Assembly: GCA_030576275.1 (NCBI GenBank)
Contig: JALIBN010000012.1
Span: 190,507-248,362, forward strand
Length of the DNA stretch: 57,856 nucleotides
DNA from: Pseudomonadota bacterium
GTDB lineage: Bacteria > Pseudomonadota > Gammaproteobacteria > Nitrosococcales > Methylophagaceae
Direction: 5' to 3'
Positions within the stretch are counted from its first letter, which is position 1. Each line of letters opens with the position of its first letter. The notes below the pieces were generated by a model. That model was not told the DNA's origin. It searched no databases and saw only the letters and a list, made by a program, of their open reading frames with translations. Shown here one piece after another: positions 37,664 to 47,699 of this stretch. The translations under genes and the position numbers were made by a program.

Positions 37664-38830
37664 TTAAGCTAGGATATCAGGTAGCAATTTGGTTAAAACT
37701 TGTTTTTCAGACACCATATCACCACTTAATACAAAGCCAAGTAATGCCGCACTATCATTGGTGAAAACAGCTTTGATACCAAAGCCAGATGAGGCGGACT
37801 CAAACTGCCATGAACCTTTTGCCAGTAATGCTGGAGTTGCAACAATGAGTGGATAATTGGGCGTTTTAATAGCTACGGGCATTGCAGGATATTTAACCGC
37901 GGTAGTTTGGCCAGACAGGGTTTTAGCTAAGGCTTTAGCTGCCGCAAGAATTGGCGCTATAAAAAGTAAATTATGTCCCGCGACTTCAGCGCAATCTCCT
38001 AAAGCATAGATATTGGGCAGGCTAGCTTGTAAGTATTCATCGGTAACAATTCCACGGTTGACCGTTATACCGATGGTCTTAGCAAGTTGAATATTGGGAC
38101 AAAGGCCAATGGCAGAAATAACAACATCAGCTTGTATCAAATCACCATTAGATAAAGTTAACTCGTAGCTATTCTTATTCTTAGTGGTAGCGTGATTAAC
38201 CGTGGTGACAGTCGATTGAAAATGCCAGTCGACACCAGCATTGCTAAGTGTCGTTTTAAGTTCTGTGGCGATAGGTTCTGGTAATAGGCCTTGCATAGGA
38301 AGCTTACTAGGACCAATAACGGAGACGGCAATTCCAGTATTAATTAAATCGTTGGCAAATTCGCAACCAATTAAACCGGGCCCGATGATAGCAACATGGT
38401 TGGCATTAACCAGTTGCTCACGAAATTTAGTGTAATCACTTAGGTTATTGATCGGCATTACATCGTCAGTAGCATTGCCTTCAAGTACATTACGAATCGG
38501 CGTCGCGCCGAGCGCTAGGATTAAATGTTTGTAATGGAGTGGGGTGACATTAGTGATTGTGACGGTTTGTTGTTGTGGATCAATGTCGCTAACGATACTG
38601 TTATTAAGAATAGTAATGTTTAGTGTTTTAGCTATTGCCTCTGACGAAGAAAGAGCTAGCTGTTCCGCAGTCTTTCCTTTGCTCAGGGCATTCGAAAGCA
38701 TGGGTTTGGGATAGCTACGGCCATCATCGGACGTGATAATAATTAATGGGCTAGATGAATCTAGTTTGCGAAACTCGCGAGCAAGTGTGTAACCAGCAAA
38801 GCCTGAGCCTATAATAATTATTGGATGCAT
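37664..38830 (-). CDS. rubredoxin-NAD(+) reductase
   Basis: 388-residue FAD/NAD oxidoreductase. IIIIGSGFAGYTLAREFRKL (FAD), AIIGPGLIGCEFANDL (NAD) and NIYALGDCAEVAG (second FAD motif) are in order. SYPKPMLSNALSKGKTAEQL is typical of RubB/AlkT/NorW-type reductases. It sits 66 bases downstream of the rubredoxin gene, its likely electron acceptor. Confidence 0.92.
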   Translation of the reverse strand: MHPIIIIGSGFAGYTLAREFRKLDSSSPLIIITSDDGRSYPKPMLSNALSKGKTAEQLALSSSEAIAKTLNITILNNSIVSDIDPQQQTVTITNVTPLHYKHLILALGATPIRNVLEGNATDDVMPINNLSDYTKFREQLVNANHVAIIGPGLIGCEFANDLINTGIAVSVIGPSKLPMQGLLPEPIATELKTTLSNAGVDWHFQSTVTTVNHATTKNKNSYELTLSNGDLIQADVVISAIGLCPNIQLAKTIGITVNRGIVTDEYLQASLPNIYALGDCAEVAGHNLLFIAPILAAAKALAKTLSGQTTAVKYPAMPVAIKTPNYPLIVATPALLAKGSWQFESASSGFGIKAVFTNDSAALLGFVLSGDMVSEKQVLTKLLPDILA

Positions 38831-38896
38831 GATGACTGTAGCCTTGAATAAATTGAATGGGGGGAAGAAAATCTTCCCTCCACTAATTATAGTTTT

Positions 38897-39061
38897 TTAG
38901 ATTTGTACCATTTCGAAATCGTCCTTGCCGACACCGCATTCTGGGCATTCCCAATCATCAGGAATATCATCCCAGCTAGTGCCCGGTGCAATACCTTCTT
39001 CAGGTAATCCTTTGGCTTCATCATAGATAAAACCACATACTGTACATTGCCACTGTCTCAT
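38897..39061 (-). CDS. rubredoxin
   Basis: 54 residues. [18 protein letters not shown] and [16 protein letters not shown] provide the two CxxC pairs that bind one iron. A GGAG ribosome site precedes the ATG. Electron carrier for the reductase encoded next; final acceptor unknown (peroxide-reducing or oxygen-consuming enzymes are typical partners). OxyR is encoded divergently about 590 bases away. Confidence 0.96.
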   Translation of the reverse strand: MRQWQCTVCGFIYDEAKGLPEEGIAPGTSWDDIPDDWECPECGVGKDDFEMVQI

Positions 39062-39064
39062 TAC

Positions 39065-39302
39065 TTACTCTCCAGATTTAAAATCATTTAGATGAATTGA
39101 ATACGTCTTCTTCGATTGAGTATGACGTTGTTCAAATATTGCCAATGCTACAAACTGTTTGTTTGTCGTCGGCGATATTTTAACAAACATCGCAGTATGA
39201 TCCCTAGCTTCTTCAAATTGTCGCCCGATTTCTGCAACTATACTAAGCACGGAAGTTCAGATATTCGTAGGCCTCACCTTCATTCACAAGATGTATGATC
39301 AT
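39065..39302 (-). pseudogene. possible broken small ORF upstream of rubredoxin
   Basis: Two adjacent frames look coding: an ATG at 39302 giving MIIHLVNEGEAYEYLNFRA then a stop, and from 39250 a frame LSIVAEIGRQFEEARDHTAM ... LNDFKSGE ending four bases before the rubredoxin ATG. Joining them by a one-base shift near 39243-39252 would yield a protein of about 80 residues. No family recognised, and the ATG lacks a ribosome site, so this could also be a 61-residue gene from GTG 39250 or chance. Confidence 0.3.
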
Positions 39303-39647
39303 TTTAATTGTAAATGTTTATCAAGGAAGTGATGACGGTAAATAATCAAGATGATGCGCGGTTATTGTGCAACTGTATTTCTCAGGTAACACGGTAATAT
39401 CATAACTCCCAAACCACGAGATTGTTTTACCCAAATAAGAGATATATTATTTGGGCCTTAGTAAGCAAAAGTTAGCTTTTAATTTTGGAATACATTGAAG
39501 TGAGATATTTCATTATTATGATAATTGTACAATCTTAATGTGTGGCTGTAGAGGGATAATATTCATACAGTTTGGTAACGATAGTACAATTTATGGTAAT
39601 TTGTTATTAATGAGTTATTACATTATTTATAAGTGGATTTTCCGATA
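39303..39647. other. divergent intergenic region upstream of oxyR
   Basis: About 345 AT-rich bases between the rubredoxin unit and oxyR. Promoters for both sides must lie here; I see no dominant hairpin or clear operator. Confidence 0.4.
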
Positions 39648-40553
39648 ATGAATTTACCGACACTTAGACAGCTAGAGTATTTAACCGCCGTAGTAGAACT
39701 CAAGCACTTTGGCCGAGCTGCCGAGCGTTGCTTTGTTACTCAATCAACATTGAGTGCAGGTATCCAAGACCTTGAAAGCATTTTAGGTATTCCATTGTTA
39801 GAGCGTACTAACCGTAAAGTTATGCCAACAGCTTTAGGAATAGAGATTGCTACACGATCCCAACAGATTTTGTCTTTATCAACTGATTTAGTTGATTTAG
39901 CCCGCTCAGAGAGTGATCCTCTGAAAGGTAGAATTCGTATAGGTGTGATCCCCAGCATTAGTCCCTTTTTGTTGCCAAAAGCATTGCCTTCGATCCGCAA
40001 ACAATTACCTTTACTTGAGTTGGTGCTCATTGAAGAGCAATCAGAGCGATTATTAACAAAACTAAGATCAGCTGAGATCGATTTGGCAATTTTAGCGTTT
40101 CCTTTCGATGTCGGAGACTTGAGCTACCGAATTTTTGCCGAGGAGCAATTCTGGGTAGCAATGCCAAAAAATCATCCCTTAGCATTGAGGGACAGCGTTC
40201 AGGTGACGCAATTACCCGCTCAAGATTTGCTATTGTTAGCCGAAGGCCATTGTTTACGTGAACATGCACTGAGTGCTTGTAAGCTACCTACAACAACAGA
40301 TAGAGCGACCTTAGAAGGCACGAGTCTTTATACATTAATAGAAATGGTGGCGGGTGGCTTAGGCATTACATTGATACCAGAGATGGCAATTAACACCGAT
40401 ATGGTACGTCATGCTGACATCTGTTTACGACCACTTGATATGAAAGAAATCAAGCCAATGCGAGAAATAGGCTTGGTATGGCGACCTAGCTACCAACGAT
40501 TAAATACCTTGGATTTACTGGCTAAAAGTTTTGCCAGTGCCCTTACAAAATAG
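39648..40553 (+). CDS. oxyR: OxyR, peroxide-responsive LysR regulator
   Basis: 301 residues (E. coli 305). Winged helix: LRQLEYLTAVVELKHFGRAA, FVTQSTLSAGIQDLE. The redox loop GHCLREHALSAC has both cysteines (Cys202, Cys211) with the E. coli spacing, so it should form the regulatory disulfide. ATG 39648 chosen; a TTG 15 bases earlier is possible. Neighbouring rubredoxin genes suggest a linked peroxide/oxygen-stress function (inference). Confidence 0.93.
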   Translation: MNLPTLRQLEYLTAVVELKHFGRAAERCFVTQSTLSAGIQDLESILGIPLLERTNRKVMPTALGIEIATRSQQILSLSTDLVDLARSESDPLKGRIRIGVIPSISPFLLPKALPSIRKQLPLLELVLIEEQSERLLTKLRSAEIDLAILAFPFDVGDLSYRIFAEEQFWVAMPKNHPLALRDSVQVTQLPAQDLLLLAEGHCLREHALSACKLPTTTDRATLEGTSLYTLIEMVAGGLGITLIPEMAINTDMVRHADICLRPLDMKEIKPMREIGLVWRPSYQRLNTLDLLAKSFASALTK

Positions 40554-40733
40554 CTCTAATGATACGAGTAAAATATCTAGGCTTATCATAGATGACATGC
40601 TGGTTGAATATGTGGTAAAAACAGTATTAAACCATGAAATATCGGTAGCAATTTATCATCATAAAGAACGCTAATCGGTTTTAATCTTAATTGATGACTC
40701 GTCTTTCTAACTCAGGATAAAGGAATTTGCCAA

Positions 40734-42374
40734 ATGAAGGCTTCAGATCTATTTGTGAAGGCATTAGAAAATGAGGGGGTCGAATTTATTTTTGGCATCC
40801 CTGGTGAGGAAAATTTAGATTTTCTTAACTCACTACAGCACTCATCGATCAAACTCATTCTTACGCGACACGAGCAAGGTGCTGGTTTTATGGCCGCAAC
40901 TTATGGGCGCTTAACGGGGAAACCGGGAGTATGTTTATCAACTCTGGGCCCAGGAGCGACTAATTTAGTTACTCCTGCTGCTTATGCGCAGTTAGGAGGT
41001 ATGCCGATGTTAATGATTACCGGACAGAAACCCATTAAGACGAGCAAGCAGGGGCAATTTCAAATTATTGATGTTGTTAGCATGATGCATCCAATCACCA
41101 AGTACACAAAACAAGTAGTGCACGGTAATAATATTTCAGGAATAGTGCGAGAAGCTTTTCGCATCGCCATGGACGAACGTCCTGGGGCGGTTCATATTGA
41201 ATTACCAGAAGATATTGCTGCAGAAGAAGTACATGATCACCTCTTTACTGTCGCTAGAATAAGACGTCCCGACGCTGATAATCATGCCATTAAAGATGCT
41301 GTTGATATGATTAAAGCCGCAAAAATGCCACTGTTGTTAGTTGCGGCAGGAGCAAATAGGAAGAGAGCTAGTAAGGCACTAACAAAATTCATTGAGAAGA
41401 CGGGTATTCCGTTTTTTAATACCCAAATGGGCAAAGGGGTAATCGATGAGCGGCATTACAACTATTTAGGTACTGCGGCACTCTCCGATAATGATTTTCT
41501 ACACTGTGCGATTGACAGAGCAGATTTGATTATAAATGTTGGCCATGACGTTATTGAGAAACCACCATTCTTTATGAAAGATGGTGGCCCAAAAGTTATT
41601 CATGTTAATTTTTCACCTGCGCAGATCGATCAAGTTTACTTCCCGCAATTAGATGTGGTGGGCGATATCGCCACGACAGTTAACCGACTTCGAGATGCAC
41701 TTGCTCGACAGCCTCATTGGGATTTTACCTATTTTTATAGGGTGAAAGATGAAGTGAGATATCGTTTGTCCAAATATAGTGAAGATCAACGCTTTCCTGT
41801 TTTACCGCAAAGCGCGGTGAAAATTATTCGCGAAGAATTAAACGAAGAAGGCATTGTTACTTTAGACAATGGTATCTACAAAGTGTGGTTTGCTCGTAAT
41901 TATCTATGTTATGAAAACAATTCATTGTTGTTGGATAATGCCTTGGCAACAATGGGCGCTGGATTGCCTTCTGCCATGATGGCAAAACTAATCAACCCCG
42001 ATCGTAAGGTTGTTAGTGTCTGTGGTGATGGTGGCTTTATGATGAACTCACAAGAAATGGAAACGGCAGTTCGCTTGAAGCTTGATCTAGTGGTGATTAT
42101 TTTAAATGACAATGCTTACGGTATGATCAAATGGAAACAGCAAGGCATGGGCTTTGAAAGTTTTGGGCTTGATTACGCTAATCCAGACTTTGTGAAATAT
42201 GCTGAAAGTTATGGTGCTACAGGACATCGTCCCGCTAGTCATGAAGAATTCAAAGAGACCCTCAAACTTGCGCTGAATTCCAAAGGCGTACATTTAATTG
42301 ATCTTGCAGTGGACTATTCACTTAATCATGTGATTTTAAATCAGAGTCTTAAAGAAAAAATCTGCATTTTATAA
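40734..42374 (+). CDS. acetolactate-synthase-like thiamine diphosphate enzyme
   Basis: 546 residues with the three-domain ThDP fold. The catalytic Glu is in RHEQGAGFMA; the ThDP/Mg motif is GDGGFMMNSQEMETAVRLK ... NDNAYGM. STLGPGATNL and ITGQKP are acetolactate synthase-like. It resembles catabolic AlsS-type enzymes and has no small regulatory subunit gene next to it. The aldehyde dehydrogenase 11 bases downstream suggests a 2-oxo acid decarboxylase or carboligase acting with an aldehyde oxidiser. AAAGGA precedes the ATG. Substrate uncertain. Confidence 0.82.
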   Translation: MKASDLFVKALENEGVEFIFGIPGEENLDFLNSLQHSSIKLILTRHEQGAGFMAATYGRLTGKPGVCLSTLGPGATNLVTPAAYAQLGGMPMLMITGQKPIKTSKQGQFQIIDVVSMMHPITKYTKQVVHGNNISGIVREAFRIAMDERPGAVHIELPEDIAAEEVHDHLFTVARIRRPDADNHAIKDAVDMIKAAKMPLLLVAAGANRKRASKALTKFIEKTGIPFFNTQMGKGVIDERHYNYLGTAALSDNDFLHCAIDRADLIINVGHDVIEKPPFFMKDGGPKVIHVNFSPAQIDQVYFPQLDVVGDIATTVNRLRDALARQPHWDFTYFYRVKDEVRYRLSKYSEDQRFPVLPQSAVKIIREELNEEGIVTLDNGIYKVWFARNYLCYENNSLLLDNALATMGAGLPSAMMAKLINPDRKVVSVCGDGGFMMNSQEMETAVRLKLDLVVIILNDNAYGMIKWKQQGMGFESFGLDYANPDFVKYAESYGATGHRPASHEEFKETLKLALNSKGVHLIDLAVDYSLNHVILNQSLKEKICIL

Positions 42375-42385
42375 AGGCAATAATT

Positions 42386-43837
42386 ATGGAAACCACCATT
42401 CAACATTTTCCATTGATGATCGCAGGGCTATCTAAAATAAGCTCGGAATCTTTTGAAGTTACATCACCCTTCGACGGTAGCTTATTAGGGACGGTAGCTA
42501 AGGCCAATGAGAGTGATATCGATTATGCACTAAATACCGCGGCTAACTTATTTGCAGATCGTGCTAATTGGTTACCGAAGGCTGAACGTATTGCTATTCT
42601 TGAGCGTTCTATTGTGATTATGGAGCAACAGGCCGAAAGCTTAGCCCTTGGTGCTGCTCATGAAGGCGGTAAACCGCTGACGGATTCACACGTTGAAATG
42701 GTTCGTTGTATCGATAGTATTCGTCTTTGCGCAAATACTTTACGCCATGATGTAAGTAAACCGGTGCCTATGGGGGCGAACGCTGCTTCGCAACATCGAC
42801 TGACTATCATGAATAAAGAACCTATCGGTGTTGTTGTCGCGGTGAGTGCATTTAATCATCCCTTGAACTTGATTGCGCATCAAGTTGGTCCAGCGATTGC
42901 TGCCGGTTGTCCGGTTATCGTCAAGCCGGCTGAAAATACCCCATTGTCATGTTTCCGCTTAGTTGAGATTTTTCATCAAGCGGGTTTGCCTGCGCAATGG
43001 TGTCAGGTTGTAATGCCTGAAAATCATCAAGTGGCAGAAAAACTAGTCACCGATCCTCGGGTCGCATTTTTCAGCTTCATTGGCAGTGCTAAAGTAGGTT
43101 GGTATTTACGATCTAAATTAGCAGCAGGAACCCGTTGTGCATTAGAACATGGCGGCGTTGCGCCTGTTATTGTGGCTGAAGATGCCGATGTGGCGGCCGC
43201 CATACCTGGACTAGCTAAAGGTGGTTTTTATCATGCAGGACAAGTTTGTGTATCAGTGCAACGGCTTTATGTTCACGAATCTATCGCTCGTGATGTTGCC
43301 TCGCGCTTAGTCGCTGTGGCAACAAAGATGGTGGTCGGGGATCCTTTGTCAGATAAGACTGAAGTAGGACCATTAATTAGAAGCAGTGAAGTAGATCGTG
43401 TTGACGCTTGGGTGAAGGACGCTGTCAGTGATGGGGCTGAATTGCTGTGTGGTGGGCACTCACTTCCGAATAACTGCTATCCACCAACAGTGCTATATAA
43501 TCCAAGCAATGATAGTCAGATTTCTCAGGCTGAAATATTTGGTCCGGTAGTCTGTATCTATCCTTTTAATGATTTAGATCACGCTATCGTGGCAGCTAAC
43601 TCGCTTGATGTTGCTTTTCAAGCCTCGGTTTATAGTCAAAATATCAATACCTCAATGTATGTTGCCAGCCGATTAGATGCCTCTGCGGTGATGATCAATG
43701 AACACACGGCATTTCGTGTTGACTGGATGCCTTTTGCTGGCTTGAAACATTCAGGGCTAGGCACCGGCGGTATTCCATACACTATGGAAGATATGCAAGT
43801 GGATAAGATGATTGTCATCACCTCTAAAGGTATTTAA
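42386..43837 (+). CDS. NAD(P)-dependent aldehyde dehydrogenase
   Basis: 483 residues. Catalytic Cys in FYHAGQVCVSVQRLYVH; the general-base Glu in CALEHGGVAPVIV, where the common LGG is HGG. AFNHPLNLIAHQVGPAIAAG and PVIVKPAENTPLS bind cofactor; EIFGPVVCIYPF is typical. Operon with the acetolactate-synthase-like gene. Substrate not deducible. Confidence 0.9.
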   Translation: METTIQHFPLMIAGLSKISSESFEVTSPFDGSLLGTVAKANESDIDYALNTAANLFADRANWLPKAERIAILERSIVIMEQQAESLALGAAHEGGKPLTDSHVEMVRCIDSIRLCANTLRHDVSKPVPMGANAASQHRLTIMNKEPIGVVVAVSAFNHPLNLIAHQVGPAIAAGCPVIVKPAENTPLSCFRLVEIFHQAGLPAQWCQVVMPENHQVAEKLVTDPRVAFFSFIGSAKVGWYLRSKLAAGTRCALEHGGVAPVIVAEDADVAAAIPGLAKGGFYHAGQVCVSVQRLYVHESIARDVASRLVAVATKMVVGDPLSDKTEVGPLIRSSEVDRVDAWVKDAVSDGAELLCGGHSLPNNCYPPTVLYNPSNDSQISQAEIFGPVVCIYPFNDLDHAIVAANSLDVAFQASVYSQNINTSMYVASRLDASAVMINEHTAFRVDWMPFAGLKHSGLGTGGIPYTMEDMQVDKMIVITSKGI

Positions 43838-43863
43838 TTAGTTGGAGTGAACAGCGCATTATT

Positions 43864-46668
43864 GTGAGTTATCAAGTTTCAACAACATGGCAAGAATTGC
43901 TGGCAGGTAATGAGCTAATTGACTCTGCTGAGCACGTGTTGGCAGGGAGTGACTATGTCGCCCAGTGGGGTGATCGTCATCCCGCACGTGCCACAGAACT
44001 TATTATTTCAGGCGATTTACTCCGGGTTTATGATGCCGGAAAATTCTCTCAACAATTAGCACGCTTACTGACAGGCGTGGCTGATGAGACGACATTGCAT
44101 CAAAAATTACGCTATTTCCGTCAACGTGAAATGGTGCGAATTATTTGGCGAGATTTGGCAGGCTGGGCTAATTTAGCTGAAACGGTATGTGAATTATCTG
44201 GATTGGCTGATGCCTGTATTCAACAATCTTTGACGATCTTACATCAGTGGCTTGCCGCTGATTTTGGTGAGCCGGCCAATGACCAGAGAGAAGACCAGCA
44301 GTTGATCGTGTTGGGCATGGGTAAATTGGGCGCTGGTGAGCTGAATTTATCGTCAGACGTGGATTTGATTTTTGTTTATCCAGATGATGGTCAAACTCAT
44401 GGCGGCCGACGCAGTTTAAGTAATGAAGAATTTTTCACTCGTTTGGGTCGAAAGCTAATTCAGTCCTTAGATAACGTAACTGTTGATGGCTTTGTGTTCC
44501 GCGTTGATATGCGATTAAGACCATTTGGAGATAGTGGGGCGCTAGCGGCTAGCTTTGGCGCCATGGAAGACTATTACCAGACACAGGGGCGAGAGTGGGA
44601 ACGCTACGCAATGATTAAAGTGCGCCCCATTACCGGTTCGGAAGACGCGAAGAATGAATTAATGGAATTGCTTCAGCCCTTTGTCTATCGACGTTATTTA
44701 GATTATGGCGTCTTTGATTCATTGCGTGAAATGAAGGGTATGATCGCAGAGCAGTTGCAGCATAAAAGCATGGAGGACAATATCAAACTTGGAGCTGGTG
44801 GAATTCGTGAAATCGAATTTATAGGTCAAGTGTTCCAGCTTATTTATGGCGGTCGTGACAAACTACTACAGCAACGTCCAATTTTGACTATTTTAGATTT
44901 ATTAGCCGAGCGAAATTGTCTAACGGCCTATGTGGTAAAAGACTTAAAAGTGGCCTATGAGTTTTTACGCCGAACCGAGCATCGGATTCAAGCATGGGCA
45001 GATAAACAAACACATTTATTACCTAAAGATGATGCTGGGCAAGTTCGTATTGCAAGCTTAATGGGCTTTACTAATTGGGATGGTTTTGTTGTTGAGTTAG
45101 TTCATCATCGTCAACTGGTGCAAAGCCATTTTGAGCAGCTATTGACCTCACCGCAAGCTGATGACTCTCCGGCACACAGTATTTCTTTATTTAGCAGTAG
45201 TGATGAAGATATTTTAAAGTACCTACAGCAATTGGGTTTTGCTGATCCTGATGCTTGTCTAATAGAATTAAAAGGCTTATTAAACAATCATGTCTGTCGT
45301 AATTTAAGTCATACCGGACTGGTTCGTTTACAAAAGCTTTTGCCGTTATTGATCCAAGCGGCGGCCAATATGGCAAATGCAAATGACTGCTTGTCTCGTT
45401 TGATGCCGCTGATTGAATCGATTATGCGCCGCTCAGCTTATATGGCCTTATTGGTCGAAAATCCCTTGGCATTATCGCAACTTATTAAATTATGTGCGGC
45501 AAGTCCATGGATCAGTAGTCAGTTAACACGTTTCCCTGTGTTGTTAGATGAGTTACTCGACCCGCGAAGTTTATATGCGGTGCCTGATCGACAGCAGCAA
45601 ACAACACTATTAATGCAGACATTGAGTGCCGTAAATAGTGGTGACTTAGAACAGCAAATGAATCTGCTACGAGAGTTTAGGCAAGCGGCAAGCCTGCATG
45701 TCGCCGCGGCTGATGTAACGGATTTATTGCCATTGACGCGAGTGGGTGATCAGTTAAGTGAGCTTGCTGAAATTCAATTGGAACATGTCTTTAAGTTGTC
45801 ATGGTCACATTTGGTAGCAAAACATGGGAGACCACCATGCACACAAAGTGATGATATCAATGAATGTGGTTTTACAATATTAGCGTATGGCAAGTTGGGT
45901 GGATTAGAATTGGGCTATGGCTCAGATCTAGATTTAGTGTTTATTTATGACGATACGCGAAATCAAGGCGTTACCGATGGCCCCAAACCCATTGATTCCT
46001 TAATGTTCTATATTCGTTTGGCACAAAGAATGATTAATTTCCTTAACACGGTGACGTCTAGCGGCATTTTGTACGAAATTGATATGAGATTGCGACCAAA
46101 TGGCGATTCGGGATTACTGGTGGCCAGTGCATCAGGATTCGCAGAATATCAAACCGATGATGCATGGACATGGGAACATCAGGCCCTAGTTAGAGCGCGA
46201 AGTGTTGTCGGTGACAGCCTTTTGGCGCAACAAGTGACCGTTATTCGTCAACAAGTATTAGCAAAACAACGTGATCAGCAATTATTGGCAGTGGAAGTTG
46301 GTGATATGCGTGCTAAAATGCGCAGCCAATTAGATAAAACTACAGAACAGTGTTTTGATCTTAAGCAGGGTGTCGGTGGTATCACTGATATTGAGTTTAT
46401 GGTGCAATATGCTGTTCTAGCGTGGTCAACTGCCTTACCTGAGTTATTGATTTATACAGATAATATCCGGATATTAGATGCATTAGTGGCCACGGGTAAA
46501 TTAAGCGAAAAAGATGGGACGATGTTGGCAAATGCGTATCGTTTTTATCGCAAACTGGCAAATCACTGTGTTTTGCAGGAGATGCCAACAGTTGTGACCA
46601 TTGCGGAAGTGGAAGAATATCAACCTCGAGTTAAAGCGCTTTGGGCGAAATGGTTAGCAGAAACTTAA
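43864..46668 (+). CDS. glnE: glutamine synthetase adenylyltransferase / deadenylase
   Basis: 934 residues with two nucleotidyltransferase halves. N-terminal deadenylase LGMGKLGAGELNLSSDVDLI; C-terminal adenylylase LAYGKLGGLELGYGSDLDLV. Both metal-binding SDxDL motifs are intact. It controls glutamine synthetase activity according to nitrogen state with PII. GTG start. Followed by ilvE. Confidence 0.96.
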   Translation: MSYQVSTTWQELLAGNELIDSAEHVLAGSDYVAQWGDRHPARATELIISGDLLRVYDAGKFSQQLARLLTGVADETTLHQKLRYFRQREMVRIIWRDLAGWANLAETVCELSGLADACIQQSLTILHQWLAADFGEPANDQREDQQLIVLGMGKLGAGELNLSSDVDLIFVYPDDGQTHGGRRSLSNEEFFTRLGRKLIQSLDNVTVDGFVFRVDMRLRPFGDSGALAASFGAMEDYYQTQGREWERYAMIKVRPITGSEDAKNELMELLQPFVYRRYLDYGVFDSLREMKGMIAEQLQHKSMEDNIKLGAGGIREIEFIGQVFQLIYGGRDKLLQQRPILTILDLLAERNCLTAYVVKDLKVAYEFLRRTEHRIQAWADKQTHLLPKDDAGQVRIASLMGFTNWDGFVVELVHHRQLVQSHFEQLLTSPQADDSPAHSISLFSSSDEDILKYLQQLGFADPDACLIELKGLLNNHVCRNLSHTGLVRLQKLLPLLIQAAANMANANDCLSRLMPLIESIMRRSAYMALLVENPLALSQLIKLCAASPWISSQLTRFPVLLDELLDPRSLYAVPDRQQQTTLLMQTLSAVNSGDLEQQMNLLREFRQAASLHVAAADVTDLLPLTRVGDQLSELAEIQLEHVFKLSWSHLVAKHGRPPCTQSDDINECGFTILAYGKLGGLELGYGSDLDLVFIYDDTRNQGVTDGPKPIDSLMFYIRLAQRMINFLNTVTSSGILYEIDMRLRPNGDSGLLVASASGFAEYQTDDAWTWEHQALVRARSVVGDSLLAQQVTVIRQQVLAKQRDQQLLAVEVGDMRAKMRSQLDKTTEQCFDLKQGVGGITDIEFMVQYAVLAWSTALPELLIYTDNIRILDALVATGKLSEKDGTMLANAYRFYRKLANHCVLQEMPTVVTIAEVEEYQPRVKALWAKWLAET

Positions 46669-46703
46669 TATAATATGTTTAACGAAGATAAAGTAGGGTA
46701 ATT

Positions 46704-47639
46704 ATGGCTATACCAACAACAATGGCTGATCGTGATGGTGTTATCTGGGTAGATGGCGAAATGGTACCGTGGCGAGAAGCAAAAGTTCATGTATTAACGC
46801 ATACCCTGCATTATGGTATGGGTGTATTTGAAGGTGTTCGCGCTTATAACACTTCACAAGGCCCCGCTATATTCCGCCTGCAAGATCATACTGATCGTTT
46901 ATTCCGCTCTGCTAAAATTTTGGGTATGGGCATGCCGTTTAGTAAAGAAGAGTTAAACGAAGCGCAGCGGGCAGTTGTCCGTGAAAACAATCTTGAATCA
47001 GCTTACCTGCGCCCGATGTGTTTTTATGGCAGTGAAGGTATGGGTATTCGTGCTGATAACTTAAAAACACATGTGATGGTTGCGGCATGGGAATGGGGCT
47101 CGTATTTGGGTGCTGAGAATATGGAAAAAGGTATTCGTGTCAAAACGTCTTCATTTACACGTCATCATGTCAATATCGCAATGTGTAAAGCCAAAGCCAA
47201 TGGTAACTACATGAATTCTATGCTGGCCTTACAAGAAGCTGTTCAGTGTGGTTATGATGAAGCACTATTGCTTGATGCGACCGGGTTTGTGGCAGAAGGC
47301 AGTGGCGAGAACTTCTTTATCGTTCGCGATGGCGTGTTGTATACACCTAGTATTACTGCTGCTTTAGAAGGCATCACTCGCGCTACCATTATGACTTTAG
47401 CTGAAGATATAGGCTTGAAAGTGGTTGAAAAACAAATCACTCGCGACGAAGTTTATATTGCTGATGAAGCGTTTTTTACCGGTACAGCAGCAGAAGTTAC
47501 ACCTATTCGTGAATTAGATAATCGTACTATTGGTAATGGCGGCCGCGGCCCAATTACCGAACAATTACAAAGCATGTTCTTTGATCAGGTTTATGGTCGT
47601 AGTGATATCTATAAAAACTGGAATACACCCGTAAAGTAG
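46704..47639 (+). CDS. ilvE: branched-chain amino acid aminotransferase
   Basis: PLP enzyme interconverting Leu/Ile/Val and their 2-oxo acids. 311 residues. VLTHTLHYGMGVFEGVRAYN and the Lys-containing CKAKANGNYMNSMLALQEA; FVAEGSGENFFIVRDG and EVTPIRELDNRTIG complete the fold-type IV signature. GGGTAA precedes the ATG; 35 bases after glnE. Confidence 0.96.
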   Translation: MAIPTTMADRDGVIWVDGEMVPWREAKVHVLTHTLHYGMGVFEGVRAYNTSQGPAIFRLQDHTDRLFRSAKILGMGMPFSKEELNEAQRAVVRENNLESAYLRPMCFYGSEGMGIRADNLKTHVMVAAWEWGSYLGAENMEKGIRVKTSSFTRHHVNIAMCKAKANGNYMNSMLALQEAVQCGYDEALLLDATGFVAEGSGENFFIVRDGVLYTPSITAALEGITRATIMTLAEDIGLKVVEKQITRDEVYIADEAFFTGTAAEVTPIRELDNRTIGNGGRGPITEQLQSMFFDQVYGRSDIYKNWNTPVK

Positions 47640-47699
47640 TTAAGTAGGTTGAAGACGTTATTTAATTTATGATGGTTGAAAATTTAGAGGTAAAGATTA

